Below, in pieces: positions 37,890-47,408 of a stretch of 64,000 bases of DNA. Numbering within the stretch: position 1 is the stretch's first letter; the number at the start of each line of letters is the position of its first letter. Origin of the DNA: Vibrio inusitatus (GTDB taxonomy: Bacteria; Pseudomonadota; Gammaproteobacteria; Enterobacterales; Vibrionaceae); contig AP024878.1 of NCBI GenBank assembly GCA_024346935.1, positions 2,604,001-2,668,000 of the forward strand, written 5' to 3'. The notes beneath the pieces are model-generated. The model was given only the letters and a program-made list of their open reading frames with translations. It was not told the origin of the DNA and searched no databases. The position numbers and the translations under genes are program-made.

Positions 37890-38993
37890 TTACTCTCGCC
37901 CGTCCTCAATTGCTTGGTAGACATGGTCTAGGTCAATATCGCTTACAACCTTAGAACTACCAATTGCATCTGGTAAAACTAAGCGTAGACGACCTGATAA
38001 AACTTTTTTGTCTCGCATCATATGCTTCATAAAGTCTTCACCTGACATACTCTCAGGAGTGTGAACAGGTAAATGACAAGCTTCCAGCAATGATTTGATT
38101 CTATCTACATCAATAGAACCAAGCATACCCGCGTGAGTTGCCGCCCTTGCGGCCATCACCGTGCCGGAAGACACAGCCTCACCGTGTAGCCATTTACCAT
38201 AGCCCAATTCAGCTTCAATAGCATGACCAAAAGTATGACCCAGATTCAATAATGCTCGAACACCAGACTCTTTTTCGTCTTGAGCAACTACATCAGCTTT
38301 AATTTGACAGCAGTTCGCTATGGCTTTGATGATTGATGAGTTTTCCAATGCCGTTAAAGACTGAATATGCTGTTCAATCCACTCAAAGAAAGGCTTATCA
38401 ATAATAATGCCGTACTTAACGACCTCTGCCATGCCAGCGGCAAACTCTCTGTCAGGAAGGGTTGCTAAAGTATCGATATCAATGATCACTGACTTTGGTT
38501 GATAGAAAGCACCAATCATATTTTTGCCTAGAGGATGATTGACTGCCGTTTTACCACCAACGGAAGAATCCACCTGAGACAATAGAGTGGTTGGGATCTG
38601 AACGAAATCAACACCTCGCTGATAACATGCAGCTACAAAACCAACTAAGTCACCAATAACGCCGCCGCCCAGTGCCACCAAAAGCACATCACGGCTGTAA
38701 TTTTCCTCTAGTAAAAAGCTCATCACGTCATTGAATGTATCCAACGATTTGAACTGTTCACCATCAGGAAGTTCAAGCACTCGAGTTTTACACCCTAGCT
38801 CAACAAATTGATGCTTAACTTTTTCAGCGTACAAAGGACCTACAGTTGTATTAGTGATAATGACAACTTGTTGTTGTGACAGGTCTTTAGATGATGGGAA
38901 AAGATTTGAAAAGAGGGCTGGGTCACCCAATAACCCAGCGCCAATTGAAATCGGGTAGCTTCGCTCCCCTAAACTTACCGTGATCCGTTCCAT
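37890..38993 (-). CDS. aroB: 3-dehydroquinate synthase
   Basis: AroB makes 3-dehydroquinate from DAHP, the second step of the shikimate pathway, using NAD+ and a divalent metal. I start at the ATG 7 bp after GAGGAGT, giving [20 protein letters not shown] (367 residues), rather than at a GTG nine bases earlier. The NAD site [14 protein letters not shown] and the metal-ligand regions GHTFGHAIE and [10 protein letters not shown] are intact. It follows aroK by 35 bp. Confidence 0.97.
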   Translation of the reverse strand: MERITVSLGERSYPISIGAGLLGDPALFSNLFPSSKDLSQQQVVIITNTTVGPLYAEKVKHQFVELGCKTRVLELPDGEQFKSLDTFNDVMSFLLEENYSRDVLLVALGGGVIGDLVGFVAACYQRGVDFVQIPTTLLSQVDSSVGGKTAVNHPLGKNMIGAFYQPKSVIIDIDTLATLPDREFAAGMAEVVKYGIIIDKPFFEWIEQHIQSLTALENSSIIKAIANCCQIKADVVAQDEKESGVRALLNLGHTFGHAIEAELGYGKWLHGEAVSSGTVMAARAATHAGMLGSIDVDRIKSLLEACHLPVHTPESMSGEDFMKHMMRDKKVLSGRLRLVLPDAIGSSKVVSDIDLDHVYQAIEDGRE

Positions 38994-39028
38994 GGGATGC
39001 ACTCCTCAGTAAGATTAACGTTGGAAGA

Positions 39029-39547
39029 TTAACGCTCTTCCAACATTTTAACGATCTGATTTGCAACTACTTTTGCGCTCTGATCATCAGTTTTAACTGT
39101 GTAGTCAGCAACTTCTTCATACTGTGGGTTACGATTTGCAGCCAAAGCTTCAAGAACCTCACGAGGCTCATCAGTTTGCAGAAGCGGACGCTTTTTATCG
39201 CGGTTCGTACGAGCAAGTTGTTTTTCGATAGTAGTTTCTAGATACACTACTACACCACGTGCAGATAGACGGTTGCGGTTTTCTTTACTCATTACTGAGC
39301 CGCCACCAGTCGCAAGAACGATACCCTGTTCTTGGGTAAGGTCGTTAATAACACCCTCTTCACGCTTGCGGAAGCCTTCTTCGCCTTCCACATCGAATAC
39401 CCAAGCGATATCAGCGCCAGTGCGCTCTTCGATTACCGTATCAGAATCAACAAACTCCATGTGAAGTTGTTGTGCTAGGTGTCTACCTATTGTGCTTTTG
39501 CCGGCGCCCATCGGGCCAACAAGGAAAATATTACGTTTCTCAGCCAT
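39029..39547 (-). CDS. aroK: Shikimate kinase I
   Basis: AroK phosphorylates shikimate. The 172-residue protein has the P-loop GPMGAGKS at residues 11-18, the shikimate-binding [11 protein letters not shown], and the GGGSV motif. Length and the aroK-aroB-damX-dam order match enterics. The 150 bp between aroK and the pilQ stop hold no gene. Confidence 0.97.
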   Translation of the reverse strand: MAEKRNIFLVGPMGAGKSTIGRHLAQQLHMEFVDSDTVIEERTGADIAWVFDVEGEEGFRKREEGVINDLTQEQGIVLATGGGSVMSKENRNRLSARGVVVYLETTIEKQLARTNRDKKRPLLQTDEPREVLEALAANRNPQYEEVADYTVKTDDQSAKVVANQIVKMLEER

Positions 39548-39697
39548 GTTCAGCAGTATTTTACAACGTTAAAGTCAAATTACATCGCCATCTCTATCAC
39601 TACTATAAAAGTCAGTGTTAATGAGTGGCGCCAAGTTCCTCACAGATGAATCGTGATAAGACCCGAAATTATCTGGATTTGCCATCAACAATGCAAA

Positions 39698-40825
39698 TTA
39701 TATTTTATCTTTTTTTGGAAACAGAATGGAAGGCGTGACAAATATCAGCAATTCACTACGCCCAAACTTGTCCGAAGTGCGCTTAAAGAAACTGCCAAAC
39801 CAAGGAATATCAGATAGATAGGGAACTTTCTCTACATTGTGTATGATTGTTTTCTGATAGATACCGCCTAGCACGATAGTCTCTCCATTATTCACCAAAA
39901 CTTGGGTTTTAATACGCTGAGTATCAATAGCGACCGATTCCCCTATCCCTGTTTTAACCACTTGGCCCGGTCTGTCTTGGGTGACATGCAGATCCAAAAC
40001 CAACTTATTGTCTGGTGTAATTTGCGGCACCACCTTTAAACTAAGGACAGCTTTTCTAAAAGATATTGATGTTGCACCACTTGAAGCAGCCTCTAAGTAT
40101 GGGATCTCAGAGCCTTGTTCAATATAGGCAGGTTGCTTATTTGTGGTGATGAGTCTAGGGCTAGAAATAATCTCCGCTCGAGACTCGGCTTGAAGGGCAG
40201 ATAACTCCAAATCCAATAAGGTATCAGACCCTAGCTTTGCTAACTGAAAAGCTAAGGTTGACGCATTGGGGTTAGCCAAACCTAGATTCACATTTAGGTG
40301 GTCCTCAAGAACTACACTGCCCCTAGAGGCTTCTATACTCGGCGTGATCTTTGAGTCGACGTTAATATTTGTAAAGCCCCAACGTACTCCTACCTCATCC
40401 AACTCTCCCTCATTAATTGTCACTATCCTTGCCTCTATTTGCACCTGTTTAACCGGAATATCGAGTGAGTCGATAATCTCAGTGATTCGTTGCAGATTGT
40501 CAGGATGATCGTAGATTAAAAGGGCATTCGTTCTTTCATCTACCGCTATCGACCCCAACTCAGAAACCGTTCCAATGTTGCGGTGGTGATCGAGGATGGA
40601 GGCGATATCCGATGCCTTAGCGTATTTAATGGCAAACAATTGAGATTCGAGTTTAATGGGCGGTGTTGATAGGTCCAGTTCAACAGGTTTGAACGGCACT
40701 GACACCTCACTAATCTCAGTTCGTAACTCTACTTCATCATTAACTGAAGAAAACCACTGAGGCTCATCTGCCCTAGAGTCTGGCCAATAAAGGAAAGTAA
40801 TTAAGAACAATTGAAACGCGCGCAT
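39698..40825 (-). CDS. pilQ: Short PilQ/HofQ-type secretin lacking AMIN and N0 domains
   Basis: This outer-membrane secretin of the type IV (competence) pilus has 375 residues, against 550-700 for typical PilQ and 412 for E. coli HofQ. A short signal (FQLFLITFLYWPDSRA) is followed by about 40 linker residues, an N1 (KH-like) domain at 61-124 (AIKYAKASDIASILDHH) and a complete secretin domain at 125-370 (IISSPRLITTNKQPAYIEQG, VPYLSDIPWFGSFFKR). The STN/N0 domain of HofQ and any AMIN domain are absent. It starts 1 bp after the pilO stop, so there is no room for a missing 5' end or for pilP. Confidence 0.88.
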   Translation of the reverse strand: MRAFQLFLITFLYWPDSRADEPQWFSSVNDEVELRTEISEVSVPFKPVELDLSTPPIKLESQLFAIKYAKASDIASILDHHRNIGTVSELGSIAVDERTNALLIYDHPDNLQRITEIIDSLDIPVKQVQIEARIVTINEGELDEVGVRWGFTNINVDSKITPSIEASRGSVVLEDHLNVNLGLANPNASTLAFQLAKLGSDTLLDLELSALQAESRAEIISSPRLITTNKQPAYIEQGSEIPYLEAASSGATSISFRKAVLSLKVVPQITPDNKLVLDLHVTQDRPGQVVKTGIGESVAIDTQRIKTQVLVNNGETIVLGGIYQKTIIHNVEKVPYLSDIPWFGSFFKRTSDKFGRSELLIFVTPSILFPKKDKI

Positions 40826-40826
40826 A

Positions 40827-41387
40827 TTAATGTGACTCTGCGCTTTCAGCTGAAAAAAAAGCCAGTACTATCCGCGCATTAATCTGTGTCTTATCAATAG
40901 ATTGTCTAGACAGGAGCAATTCCTTGACAGTGATGACTTCTGAAAGTCGAACACTTTTACGTAAAAACTGCGCTATGTCTGAATAAGTTCCTTTGAGTTC
41001 TAACACTAAATGCCGGCTGTACAGTCCTTGTTCCCATTGCCATAAAATCACATTCACTGATGAATTTTCCAAACCTAAAGATAGATAGTTAAACACCACT
41101 GTTTTTGATACTTCGTTAGATGCGAAATTTGCTCGCTTCAAATACTGATTTCGATAGTCCATTGTTTGTTCATCCAGTTGCTTCAGCTTTCGTAGATACA
41201 AAAGGTGGCTCTGTTGTTGTAAAGCAAGCTCATCGAGTAGTTGTACCCGAATACTCTTATTATGTTGCCCCCAAACACTCCAAAAAATTCCTGCCATAAT
41301 CAAAGCTACAGTAACGCCGAAGGTACTCACCCACTTTGCAGGAAGTTGAAATAAGCGATGCCAGTCATAAAACAACAGCCAGCTCAA
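40827..41387 (-). CDS. pilO: PilO/HofO-like inner-membrane assembly protein
   Basis: The 186-residue protein has one membrane segment near residues 22-40 (VSTFGVTVALIMAGIFWSVW), a coiled coil (about 45-85) and a periplasmic ferredoxin-like domain (LVLELKGTYSDIAQFLRKSV). Sequence similarity is weak; the assignment rests on topology, size and position between pilN and pilQ. Its start overlaps pilN by 4 bp. In known systems it pairs with PilN and carries PilP, which is not encoded here. Confidence 0.75.
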   Translation of the reverse strand: MSWLLFYDWHRLFQLPAKWVSTFGVTVALIMAGIFWSVWGQHNKSIRVQLLDELALQQQSHLLYLRKLKQLDEQTMDYRNQYLKRANFASNEVSKTVVFNYLSLGLENSSVNVILWQWEQGLYSRHLVLELKGTYSDIAQFLRKSVRLSEVITVKELLLSRQSIDKTQINARIVLAFFSAESAESH

Positions 41388-41929
41388 AATGCTTCACTAC
41401 CTAACTGAAATGAAATTTTAAACTGATTTAAACCTTCGCCTTTTATCGTAGTTACTGGCATCAACTGCTCAATTTGCAGACTACTCACCTGAGGTTCACT
41501 AGCTACGCCATCAATAAATGGCCTTAATTGATAAAGAGCTTCGACACTTCCCTCTATGACACATTCCTGCAACTGACAATGAAGCACTAGCAAACCAATC
41601 CCCTCCACCGAAGATTTATCAGGCAACACATCTATAGGTAAAGGCAACTGTCTAAGACGCTGTTGATTGTGCAATCGTTCAAGCCTCTTTTTCCACAATG
41701 CTTGCTCTTTTATCTCGTTGGTTTCTTCTGCATAAATTTGCTTTATCTTCATCACTTCTGATTGAAGAATGCTCAACTCTAATTCCCGATCATCTTGATA
41801 CTGCAGTTCTAGAAAATAAATGGCAATAAACCCTAGTATGACTAGAAAACTGGGTACGCTAGCTCGAGTGAAGAACCGCCATCTTTGCATACGGGCTTGT
41901 TGTTCTCGCCAAGGCAGTAAGTTAATCAC
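41384..41929 (-). CDS. pilN: PilN/HofN-like inner-membrane assembly protein
   Basis: The 181-residue protein starts MINLLPWREQQARMQRWRFF. The INLLPWR motif is the conserved cytoplasmic tail of PilN that inserts into PilM. One membrane segment follows (about 28-44, PSFLVILGFIAIYFLEL), then a coiled coil and a periplasmic domain. It overlaps pilM and pilO by 4 bp each, indicating tight translational coupling. Confidence 0.85.
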   Translation of the reverse strand: MINLLPWREQQARMQRWRFFTRASVPSFLVILGFIAIYFLELQYQDDRELELSILQSEVMKIKQIYAEETNEIKEQALWKKRLERLHNQQRLRQLPLPIDVLPDKSSVEGIGLLVLHCQLQECVIEGSVEALYQLRPFIDGVASEPQVSSLQIEQLMPVTTIKGEGLNQFKISFQLGSEAF

Positions 41930-42777
41930 AAGTAAGCCTTAGACCAATGATAAGCACCTAATGCGCACGCTAATGCAGGGTAACCGGTCATAAACGAGGT
42001 CAAGCTTTGGCCCATATTAGTATGTGATACATCGATTAACTTGAACTCTGGCCTATGTATGAGCAAATTGCTTAGCTCAGTAACCCTATCCGTGCCCCCA
42101 TATACCAACAAAGTGATGCTTTTCTTATCTCTATCAGCGAATAAGTTAAGGAAGTTGTGAGTTAAGCTCTCAGAAAAGACGGCTAAGCTCTGTCCTGCAA
42201 TATCAAAAATCATAGGTTGGCTTGGCTCATTGAGTGATGCTGCTATGATTCCGTCTTCGGTTATTTCAATAAAGCCATCCCCCCTATTTCCATAGGCTGA
42301 TTCAATCTCTCTGCTCAACGCTCGTAAATCGCTCAATACCCAACCCACGACATCTAGCGATAATTCACATTGTTTCAAATGGTGTGTGAGTGTTTCTTTT
42401 TTACAGATGTAAAGATCGAACTTTTGCTCATCATTAAGTAATTTGCGCACTCTGTAATCGTGAGCCAATTCCTCGGTAAGGATGGCATTCGATAACTGTT
42501 CATGAACGTAATTTACGATCTCTTCTTCAGACAACGATGCATTTATTACAGAACTTTTACTTAACACCTCTTCAAAACTTAAGCTCATTGACACACAATT
42601 TCGCCATCTAGGTAACCGCTTTTTTAACGTTGACCATGCGCTTTTCCAGTCTTGTTTATCTTTCACAACAAAAGTGAACGATGCGTCTATTTTCCAACCC
42701 TCTTTGCGGCGGCGAATCACGACACAATCCAGATTATGTTGACGCATCGAAATGCCCGAATATGTGGAATAAAGCAT
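41926..42777 (-). CDS. pilM: PilM/HofM-like protein, divergent
   Basis: The 283-residue protein is where PilM, the actin-like cytoplasmic base of the alignment complex, is expected, and its C-terminus (YPALACALGAYHWSKAYL) matches that family. It is shorter than typical PilM (about 340-355). The N-terminal GIDIG-type phosphate motif is replaced by STYSGISMRQHNLD, without the aspartate, much as in E. coli HofM. An AAGGA site precedes the ATG. The gene is divergent from mrcA, the conserved arrangement in gamma-proteobacteria. Confidence 0.78.
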   Translation of the reverse strand: MLYSTYSGISMRQHNLDCVVIRRRKEGWKIDASFTFVVKDKQDWKSAWSTLKKRLPRWRNCVSMSLSFEEVLSKSSVINASLSEEEIVNYVHEQLSNAILTEELAHDYRVRKLLNDEQKFDLYICKKETLTHHLKQCELSLDVVGWVLSDLRALSREIESAYGNRGDGFIEITEDGIIAASLNEPSQPMIFDIAGQSLAVFSESLTHNFLNLFADRDKKSITLLVYGGTDRVTELSNLLIHRPEFKLIDVSHTNMGQSLTSFMTGYPALACALGAYHWSKAYL

Positions 42778-42909
42778 ACAAATCCTTATTAAATGCGATA
42801 AAGATCAAAAATATAGGTAGCAGGTTAAAAAAGGGGTTACACTAAGTTATTGTTTACGCTCGTTATAAAACTGAGCAAATTTCAATCTTCCAAAAACAAG
42901 GAAACTTGG

Positions 42910-45552
42910 GTGAAGTTCATAAAGATTACATTGGTCCTTGCACTGGCTTGCATCGTTCTTGGGCTAGGTACAATTTTTGGTTTTTATTACTATCTAAAAC
43001 CACAATTGCCAGACGTGGCAACGTTGAAAAATGTTGAACTACAGACACCGATGCAGGTGTATACACACGATGGAAAGCTGCTTGCTCAGTTTGGTGAAAA
43101 ACGCCGTATTCCTCTCAAGCTGGACGAGATGCCACAAGAGTTGATAGATGCGGTCATTGCCACTGAGGACAGCCGTTTCTATGAGCACTTTGGCTTTGAT
43201 CCAATTGGTATTACTCGCGCCGCGGTAGCTGTTATTTCAACAGGTTCTGCCAGCCAAGGTGCAAGTACCATCACCCAGCAGTTAGCCAGAAACTTCTTCT
43301 TGTCCAACGAGAAGAAAATAATGCGAAAGATCAAAGAGATATTTATCGCAGTTCATATTGAACAACTACTGACTAAACAAGAAATCCTTGAGCTTTACCT
43401 GAACAAGATTTACCTCGGTCATCGCTCTTATGGTGTCGGCGCTGCTGCGCAGGTTTATTTCGGCAAAGAGCTGAAAGACTTGAGTCTAGGTGAGCTTGCC
43501 GTAATTGCGGGTCTCCCTAAAGCACCATCAACCATGAATCCAATCTACTCAATCGATCGCGCTACCACGCGTCGAAACGTAGTTTTGGGTCGTATGCTAA
43601 CTGAGAAAAAAATCACTCAGGTAGAATTTGATGAAGCTCGAGCAGAAGATCTCACTGGCGAAGCGCATGGTGCAGAGATTCAAGTACGAGCTCCTTATGT
43701 TGCTGAGATTGCTCGCGCATGGATGGTGAAGAAATTTGGTGAAGAAGAGGCTTATACCTCTGGGATGCGTATCTACACAACTGTCGATTCTAAACTGCAA
43801 AACGCCGCTAATATCGCCGCGGTCAACAACCTAATCAGCTACGATGAGCGTCACGGTTATCGCGGTGAAGAAAAAGTTGTCTGGGAACCCTCTGCGACAG
43901 CAATGGATCAGGATGAACTTCAAAAGTACCTTCGCTCTCAACCTAGCTACGGAGCTATGCGTCCTGCAGTTGTGACCAAAGTAGAAGGCAAAACCGCTCA
44001 GGTATATGTTAAAAGTTATGGGTACCAAACCATAGAATGGGATGGCATGAGTTGGGCTCGTCGCTTCAAAACTGATGAACGACAAGGTCCTGCACCAAAG
44101 AGAACTTCTGACATTATCGAAGTGGGTCAACAAATTTGGGTTCGCCCAACTGATATTGCTCGTACTTTAACCCCTGCCCCTACGACTGAGGCCGAGGAAG
44201 AAGCGGTAGAAGAGCAACAACCTATCGTGTGGCGTCTGAGCCAGATCCCGAATGCGAATACGGCAATGGTTTCTATTGAACCTACCTCAGGTCGTGTTAC
44301 TTCTCTGGTGGGTGGCTTTAACTTTGTGCACAATAAATTTAACCGCGCCACTCAATCACTACGCCAGGTAGGCTCTAGCATCAAACCATTCATCTATTCT
44401 GCTGCAATTGATGACGGCATGACTTTAGCTACCTTAATCAATGATGCGCCTATTAATCAGTGGGATGAAAGTGCGGGAACGGCGTGGCGACCTAAGAACT
44501 CGCCCCCAACCTACCTTGGTCCAACACGTCTTCGCATTGGTTTAGCTCAATCTAAGAACGTAATGGCTGTTCGTGTGCTGCGTTCTGTTGGTCTTGATGA
44601 TACTCGTGATTACTTAACTCGATTTGGTTTTGCTAAAAAGAATACTCCTCGCTCAGAAACCATCGCCTTAGGTGCAGGTAGCTTAACGCCGGTGCAGATG
44701 GCGCAAGGTTATTCAGTATTTGCCAATGGTGGCTACTATGTAGAACCTTTCTACATTGAGCGTGTTGAGAATCCATATGGTGAGGTACGCTTCGAAGCAA
44801 ACCCAACGGTTATCTGTAAAAAGAACTGTAATAACGAGCTAGTAACTGATGTTTCAGAGTATGCTGAGAACAAAGATATAGAACTGACCGAGCTAACCAA
44901 TGAGGAAGGCGAAAAGGTAGAATCGGTAGACGACACTCCTCGCTATGCACCTCGAGTTATCACATCACAAACGGCATTTCTCGTTCGTGAAATGATGTAC
45001 AGCAATGTCTGGGGTGGTGGTAATTGGTCTAAAGGTACTGGCTGGAACGGTACAGGTTTTCGCGCTCAAGCACTAAAACGCCGAGATATTGGTGGTAAAA
45101 CAGGTACCACCAACTCTTCGAAAGATGCTTGGTATAGCGGCTATGGTCCAAATGTAGTTGCTGTAACTTGGGTTGGTTTCGATAGTCATGACCGTAACCT
45201 TGGCCGCACCGAGAAAAACTCTAACCTAGGCAAAAGCCAGATATCTGGTGGTGAAGCCGGCGCGCGAACAGCTCAACCAGCATGGGTCGATTTCATGAAG
45301 GTAGCGTTAGAAGACACACCAGTACAACGCAAACGTGTACCACGCAAGATTATTCAGGCGCGCATTGATCGTAGTTCTGGACTGTTGACTCAAAAAGCTG
45401 ATGAAACCTCTCGCTTTGAGTACTTCTTACAGGGAACAGCGCCAACTGAATATGAACCTGATAACTCTAGCAATAGCCTCTATGGAGACGATATTTTCTC
45501 TAGTGGCGCCTCTGATGATGAGGATAGCGAAGAGAGTGGAAGTTTGTTCTAA
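42910..45552 (+). CDS. mrcA: Penicillin-binding protein 1A
   Basis: This bifunctional peptidoglycan synthase has 880 residues from a GTG start preceded by AAGGAAA; a TTG 60 bases earlier would add an unconserved 20 residues. It has an N-terminal membrane anchor, a GT51 glycosyltransferase domain (IATEDSRFYEHFG, QGASTITQQLARNF), an OB insert, and a transpeptidase domain with SSIK-type nucleophile (GSSIKPF), SKN (QSKNVM) and KTGT (GGKTGTTNSSKD). It lies divergent from pilM. Confidence 0.96.
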   Translation: MKFIKITLVLALACIVLGLGTIFGFYYYLKPQLPDVATLKNVELQTPMQVYTHDGKLLAQFGEKRRIPLKLDEMPQELIDAVIATEDSRFYEHFGFDPIGITRAAVAVISTGSASQGASTITQQLARNFFLSNEKKIMRKIKEIFIAVHIEQLLTKQEILELYLNKIYLGHRSYGVGAAAQVYFGKELKDLSLGELAVIAGLPKAPSTMNPIYSIDRATTRRNVVLGRMLTEKKITQVEFDEARAEDLTGEAHGAEIQVRAPYVAEIARAWMVKKFGEEEAYTSGMRIYTTVDSKLQNAANIAAVNNLISYDERHGYRGEEKVVWEPSATAMDQDELQKYLRSQPSYGAMRPAVVTKVEGKTAQVYVKSYGYQTIEWDGMSWARRFKTDERQGPAPKRTSDIIEVGQQIWVRPTDIARTLTPAPTTEAEEEAVEEQQPIVWRLSQIPNANTAMVSIEPTSGRVTSLVGGFNFVHNKFNRATQSLRQVGSSIKPFIYSAAIDDGMTLATLINDAPINQWDESAGTAWRPKNSPPTYLGPTRLRIGLAQSKNVMAVRVLRSVGLDDTRDYLTRFGFAKKNTPRSETIALGAGSLTPVQMAQGYSVFANGGYYVEPFYIERVENPYGEVRFEANPTVICKKNCNNELVTDVSEYAENKDIELTELTNEEGEKVESVDDTPRYAPRVITSQTAFLVREMMYSNVWGGGNWSKGTGWNGTGFRAQALKRRDIGGKTGTTNSSKDAWYSGYGPNVVAVTWVGFDSHDRNLGRTEKNSNLGKSQISGGEAGARTAQPAWVDFMKVALEDTPVQRKRVPRKIIQARIDRSSGLLTQKADETSRFEYFLQGTAPTEYEPDNSSNSLYGDDIFSSGASDDEDSEESGSLF

Positions 45553-45570
45553 CGAGCAATAATAAAGACT

Positions 45571-45605
45571 AAAGACCCGGCTCATATAGCCGGGTCTTTT
45601 CTTTT
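45571..45605. terminator. Bidirectional terminator between mrcA and oxyR
   Basis: AAAGACCCGGCT and its complement form a perfect 12-bp stem with a 5-nt loop (45571-45599), flanked by T residues on the right and A residues on the left. It sits between two convergent genes and ends at the oxyR stop codon. Confidence 0.92.
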
Positions 45606-46489
45606 TAGTTAAGGCACTCTGAAATGTAGCAGGCCAATGATTCAAATCTCGGTTTGAACGGTGAACCAGGGCGATAAGCCAACACTAATTTGCGACACGG
45701 CTTTGGATTTTCAGCCGGAATATAGCTCACTCCGTCCTTAGATTTTTCGTGAGGTACGGCAAGTTCAGGCAACAAGGTAATGCCACTGCCTGCGGCTACC
45801 ATATTCCTCAATGTCTCTAAACTGGTTGCCTTGAATCGCTGATCATCTTCCGCTCCTGCTGCAAAGCAATATCCTAGCGCCTGATCCCTCAAGCAATGTC
45901 CATCTCCTAGTGAAAGCACGGTATTGCCATTGAGTTTCTGCATATCAAAACTCGACAACTCTCCCCATGGATGATTCTCTGGAACGGCAATCATCAGTGG
46001 CTCTTCATAAATATCAAGTTCTTTGAAGTGTTCTGTTTCCTTTACCGCCGCCAGAATAAGACAGTCTAACTTCCCTTCTTCTAGCTGAGCTACTAATTGA
46101 TGGGTTTGCGCTTCATAAAGGAACAACTCTAGATCAGGAAAGTCTTGTTTTATCTTTGGAACAATCAATGGCATAAGGTATGGGCCTACTGTAGGAATAA
46201 AGCCTATATGTATCGGCCCCTCCATCGAATCCCCTTGTGCACTCGCCATCTCAGTGAACTGTTTTACTTCAACCAGTATCTTCTTGGCCTGCTCCACTAG
46301 CAACAGTCCAGCATCGGTAAACAACACTTTGCGACTACTGCGCTCCAATAAGGCTGTTCCCAACTCATCTTCTAGTTTACGGATTTGTCCACTTAAAGTG
46401 GGTTGACTGACAAAACATGCCTCTGCAGCTTTTCTAAAATGCTTATGCTCCGCTAAAGACACCAAATATTCAAAATCTCTAATGTTCAT
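45605..46489 (-). CDS. oxyR: Hydrogen peroxide-sensing regulator OxyR
   Basis: OxyR is a LysR-family regulator activated by peroxide through a disulfide. The 294-residue protein has the N-terminal helix-turn-helix (FRKAAEACFVSQPTLSGQIR) and both redox cysteines at exactly the E. coli positions, Cys199 and Cys208, in GDGHCLRDQALGYCF. The signature ATSLETLRNMVAAGSGITLL is present. It is divergent from the peroxiredoxin-glutaredoxin gene across a shared operator. Confidence 0.97.
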   Translation of the reverse strand: MNIRDFEYLVSLAEHKHFRKAAEACFVSQPTLSGQIRKLEDELGTALLERSSRKVLFTDAGLLLVEQAKKILVEVKQFTEMASAQGDSMEGPIHIGFIPTVGPYLMPLIVPKIKQDFPDLELFLYEAQTHQLVAQLEEGKLDCLILAAVKETEHFKELDIYEEPLMIAVPENHPWGELSSFDMQKLNGNTVLSLGDGHCLRDQALGYCFAAGAEDDQRFKATSLETLRNMVAAGSGITLLPELAVPHEKSKDGVSYIPAENPKPCRKLVLAYRPGSPFKPRFESLACYISECLN

Positions 46490-46502
46490 TTCTATGATCT
46501 CG

Positions 46503-46539
46503 ATAATATTTACCTATTGAAACCATAGCATTAAACGAT
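46503..46539. promoter_or_regulatory. OxyR operator between oxyR and the peroxiredoxin gene
   Basis: Two 15-bp half-operators, ATAATATTTACCTAT (46503-46517) and ATAGCATTAAACGAT (46525-46539), are separated by 7 bp. This is the exact geometry of the four-contact OxyR motif (ATAG-N7-CTAT, N7, ATAG-N7-CTAT). Two tetranucleotides match fully and two at three of four bases. Confidence 0.8.
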
Positions 46540-46545
46540 TATACC
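46517..46545 (+). promoter_or_regulatory. Promoter of the peroxiredoxin-glutaredoxin gene
   Basis: TTGAAA (46517-46522) and TATACC (46540-46545) are separated by 17 bp. The -35 element lies inside the OxyR operator, the usual arrangement for OxyR activation by contact with RNA polymerase. The predicted start is about 75 bp upstream of the gene. Confidence 0.65.
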
Positions 46546-46626
46546 TATCAAAAGAAATCGCTAATAATGGCTCCAACAAAACAGAAAGGGCTAAAGCCCC
46601 AACTCAATACTTAAAAGGACATCACT

Positions 46627-47355
46627 ATGTTTACATCTAAAGAAGGTCAATCTGTACCCCAAGTTACGTTCCCAATTCGCGTTGGTGACGCATTCACTCA
46701 AGTAACAACTGACGACATCTTTAAAGATAAAACGGTTATCGTATTCAGCCTACCGGGTGCGTTTACTCCAACATGTTCATCTAGTCACCTACCTCGCTTC
46801 AACGAGTTGTTTTCTGTGTTCAAAGAGCATGGCGTTGATGAAATTGTCTGTGTATCAGTAAACGATACGTTCGTTATGAACGCTTGGAAAGAAGACCAAG
46901 AAGCAAAAAACATTCGCTTCATCCCGGACGGTAACGGTGACTTTACTGATGGTATGGGTCTACTAGTTGATAAGAAAGAGCTAGGCTTTGGCAAACGCTC
47001 ATGGCGCTACAGCATGCTGGTCAAAAATGGCGTTGTAGAGAAGATGTTTATCGAACCAAACGAACCAGGCGACCCGTTCAAAGTTTCTGATGCTGACACT
47101 ATGCTTAATTACATTGCCCCTGAATACAAAGCGCAAGAGTCAATCACAGTATTTACCAAGCCAGGTTGTCCTTTCTGTGCAAAAGCGAAACAAAACCTAA
47201 TCGACAAGGGTCTTCAATATGAAGAAGTCGTATTGGGTAAAGATGCAACTACCGTATCACTGCGTGCAATCACTGGTCGCTCTACAGTGCCACAAGTCTT
47301 CATCGGTGGTAAGCATATCGGTGGCAGCGAAGAGCTAGAAGCATACCTAGCGTAA
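46627..47355 (+). CDS. Peroxiredoxin-glutaredoxin hybrid (Prx5-Grx)
   Basis: This enzyme reduces peroxides with electrons supplied through its own glutaredoxin domain from glutathione. The 242-residue protein has an N-terminal peroxiredoxin-5 domain with peroxidatic Cys50 in [13 protein letters not shown] and a C-terminal glutaredoxin domain (about 172-242) with CPFC at 181-184 and the TVPQVFIGG cis-proline motif. It is the Haemophilus/Vibrio hybrid architecture. It has a good AAAGGA site, and the operator upstream puts it under OxyR. Confidence 0.95.
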   Translation: MFTSKEGQSVPQVTFPIRVGDAFTQVTTDDIFKDKTVIVFSLPGAFTPTCSSSHLPRFNELFSVFKEHGVDEIVCVSVNDTFVMNAWKEDQEAKNIRFIPDGNGDFTDGMGLLVDKKELGFGKRSWRYSMLVKNGVVEKMFIEPNEPGDPFKVSDADTMLNYIAPEYKAQESITVFTKPGCPFCAKAKQNLIDKGLQYEEVVLGKDATTVSLRAITGRSTVPQVFIGGKHIGGSEELEAYLA

Positions 47356-47386
47356 GCGCCTAATAAATAAGCACAATTTAATATTA

Positions 47387-47407
47387 AGGCCCGAAAACGG
47401 CGGGCCT
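47387..47407. other. Stem-loop after the peroxiredoxin gene
   Basis: AGGCCCG and its complement form a 7-bp GC-rich stem with a 7-nt loop 32 bp after the stop codon. No T tract follows, so it is a stem-loop that may slow degradation or work with Rho, not a clear intrinsic terminator. Confidence 0.45.
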
Positions 47408-47408
47408 A

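Noticed and set aside
39698..40825. pilQ might be a 5'-truncated pseudogene or a frameshifted longer gene
   Set aside because: Its start is 1 bp after the pilO stop, it has a signal-like N-terminus, and the frame is open with a complete secretin domain, so there is no space for lost upstream codons in this sequence.
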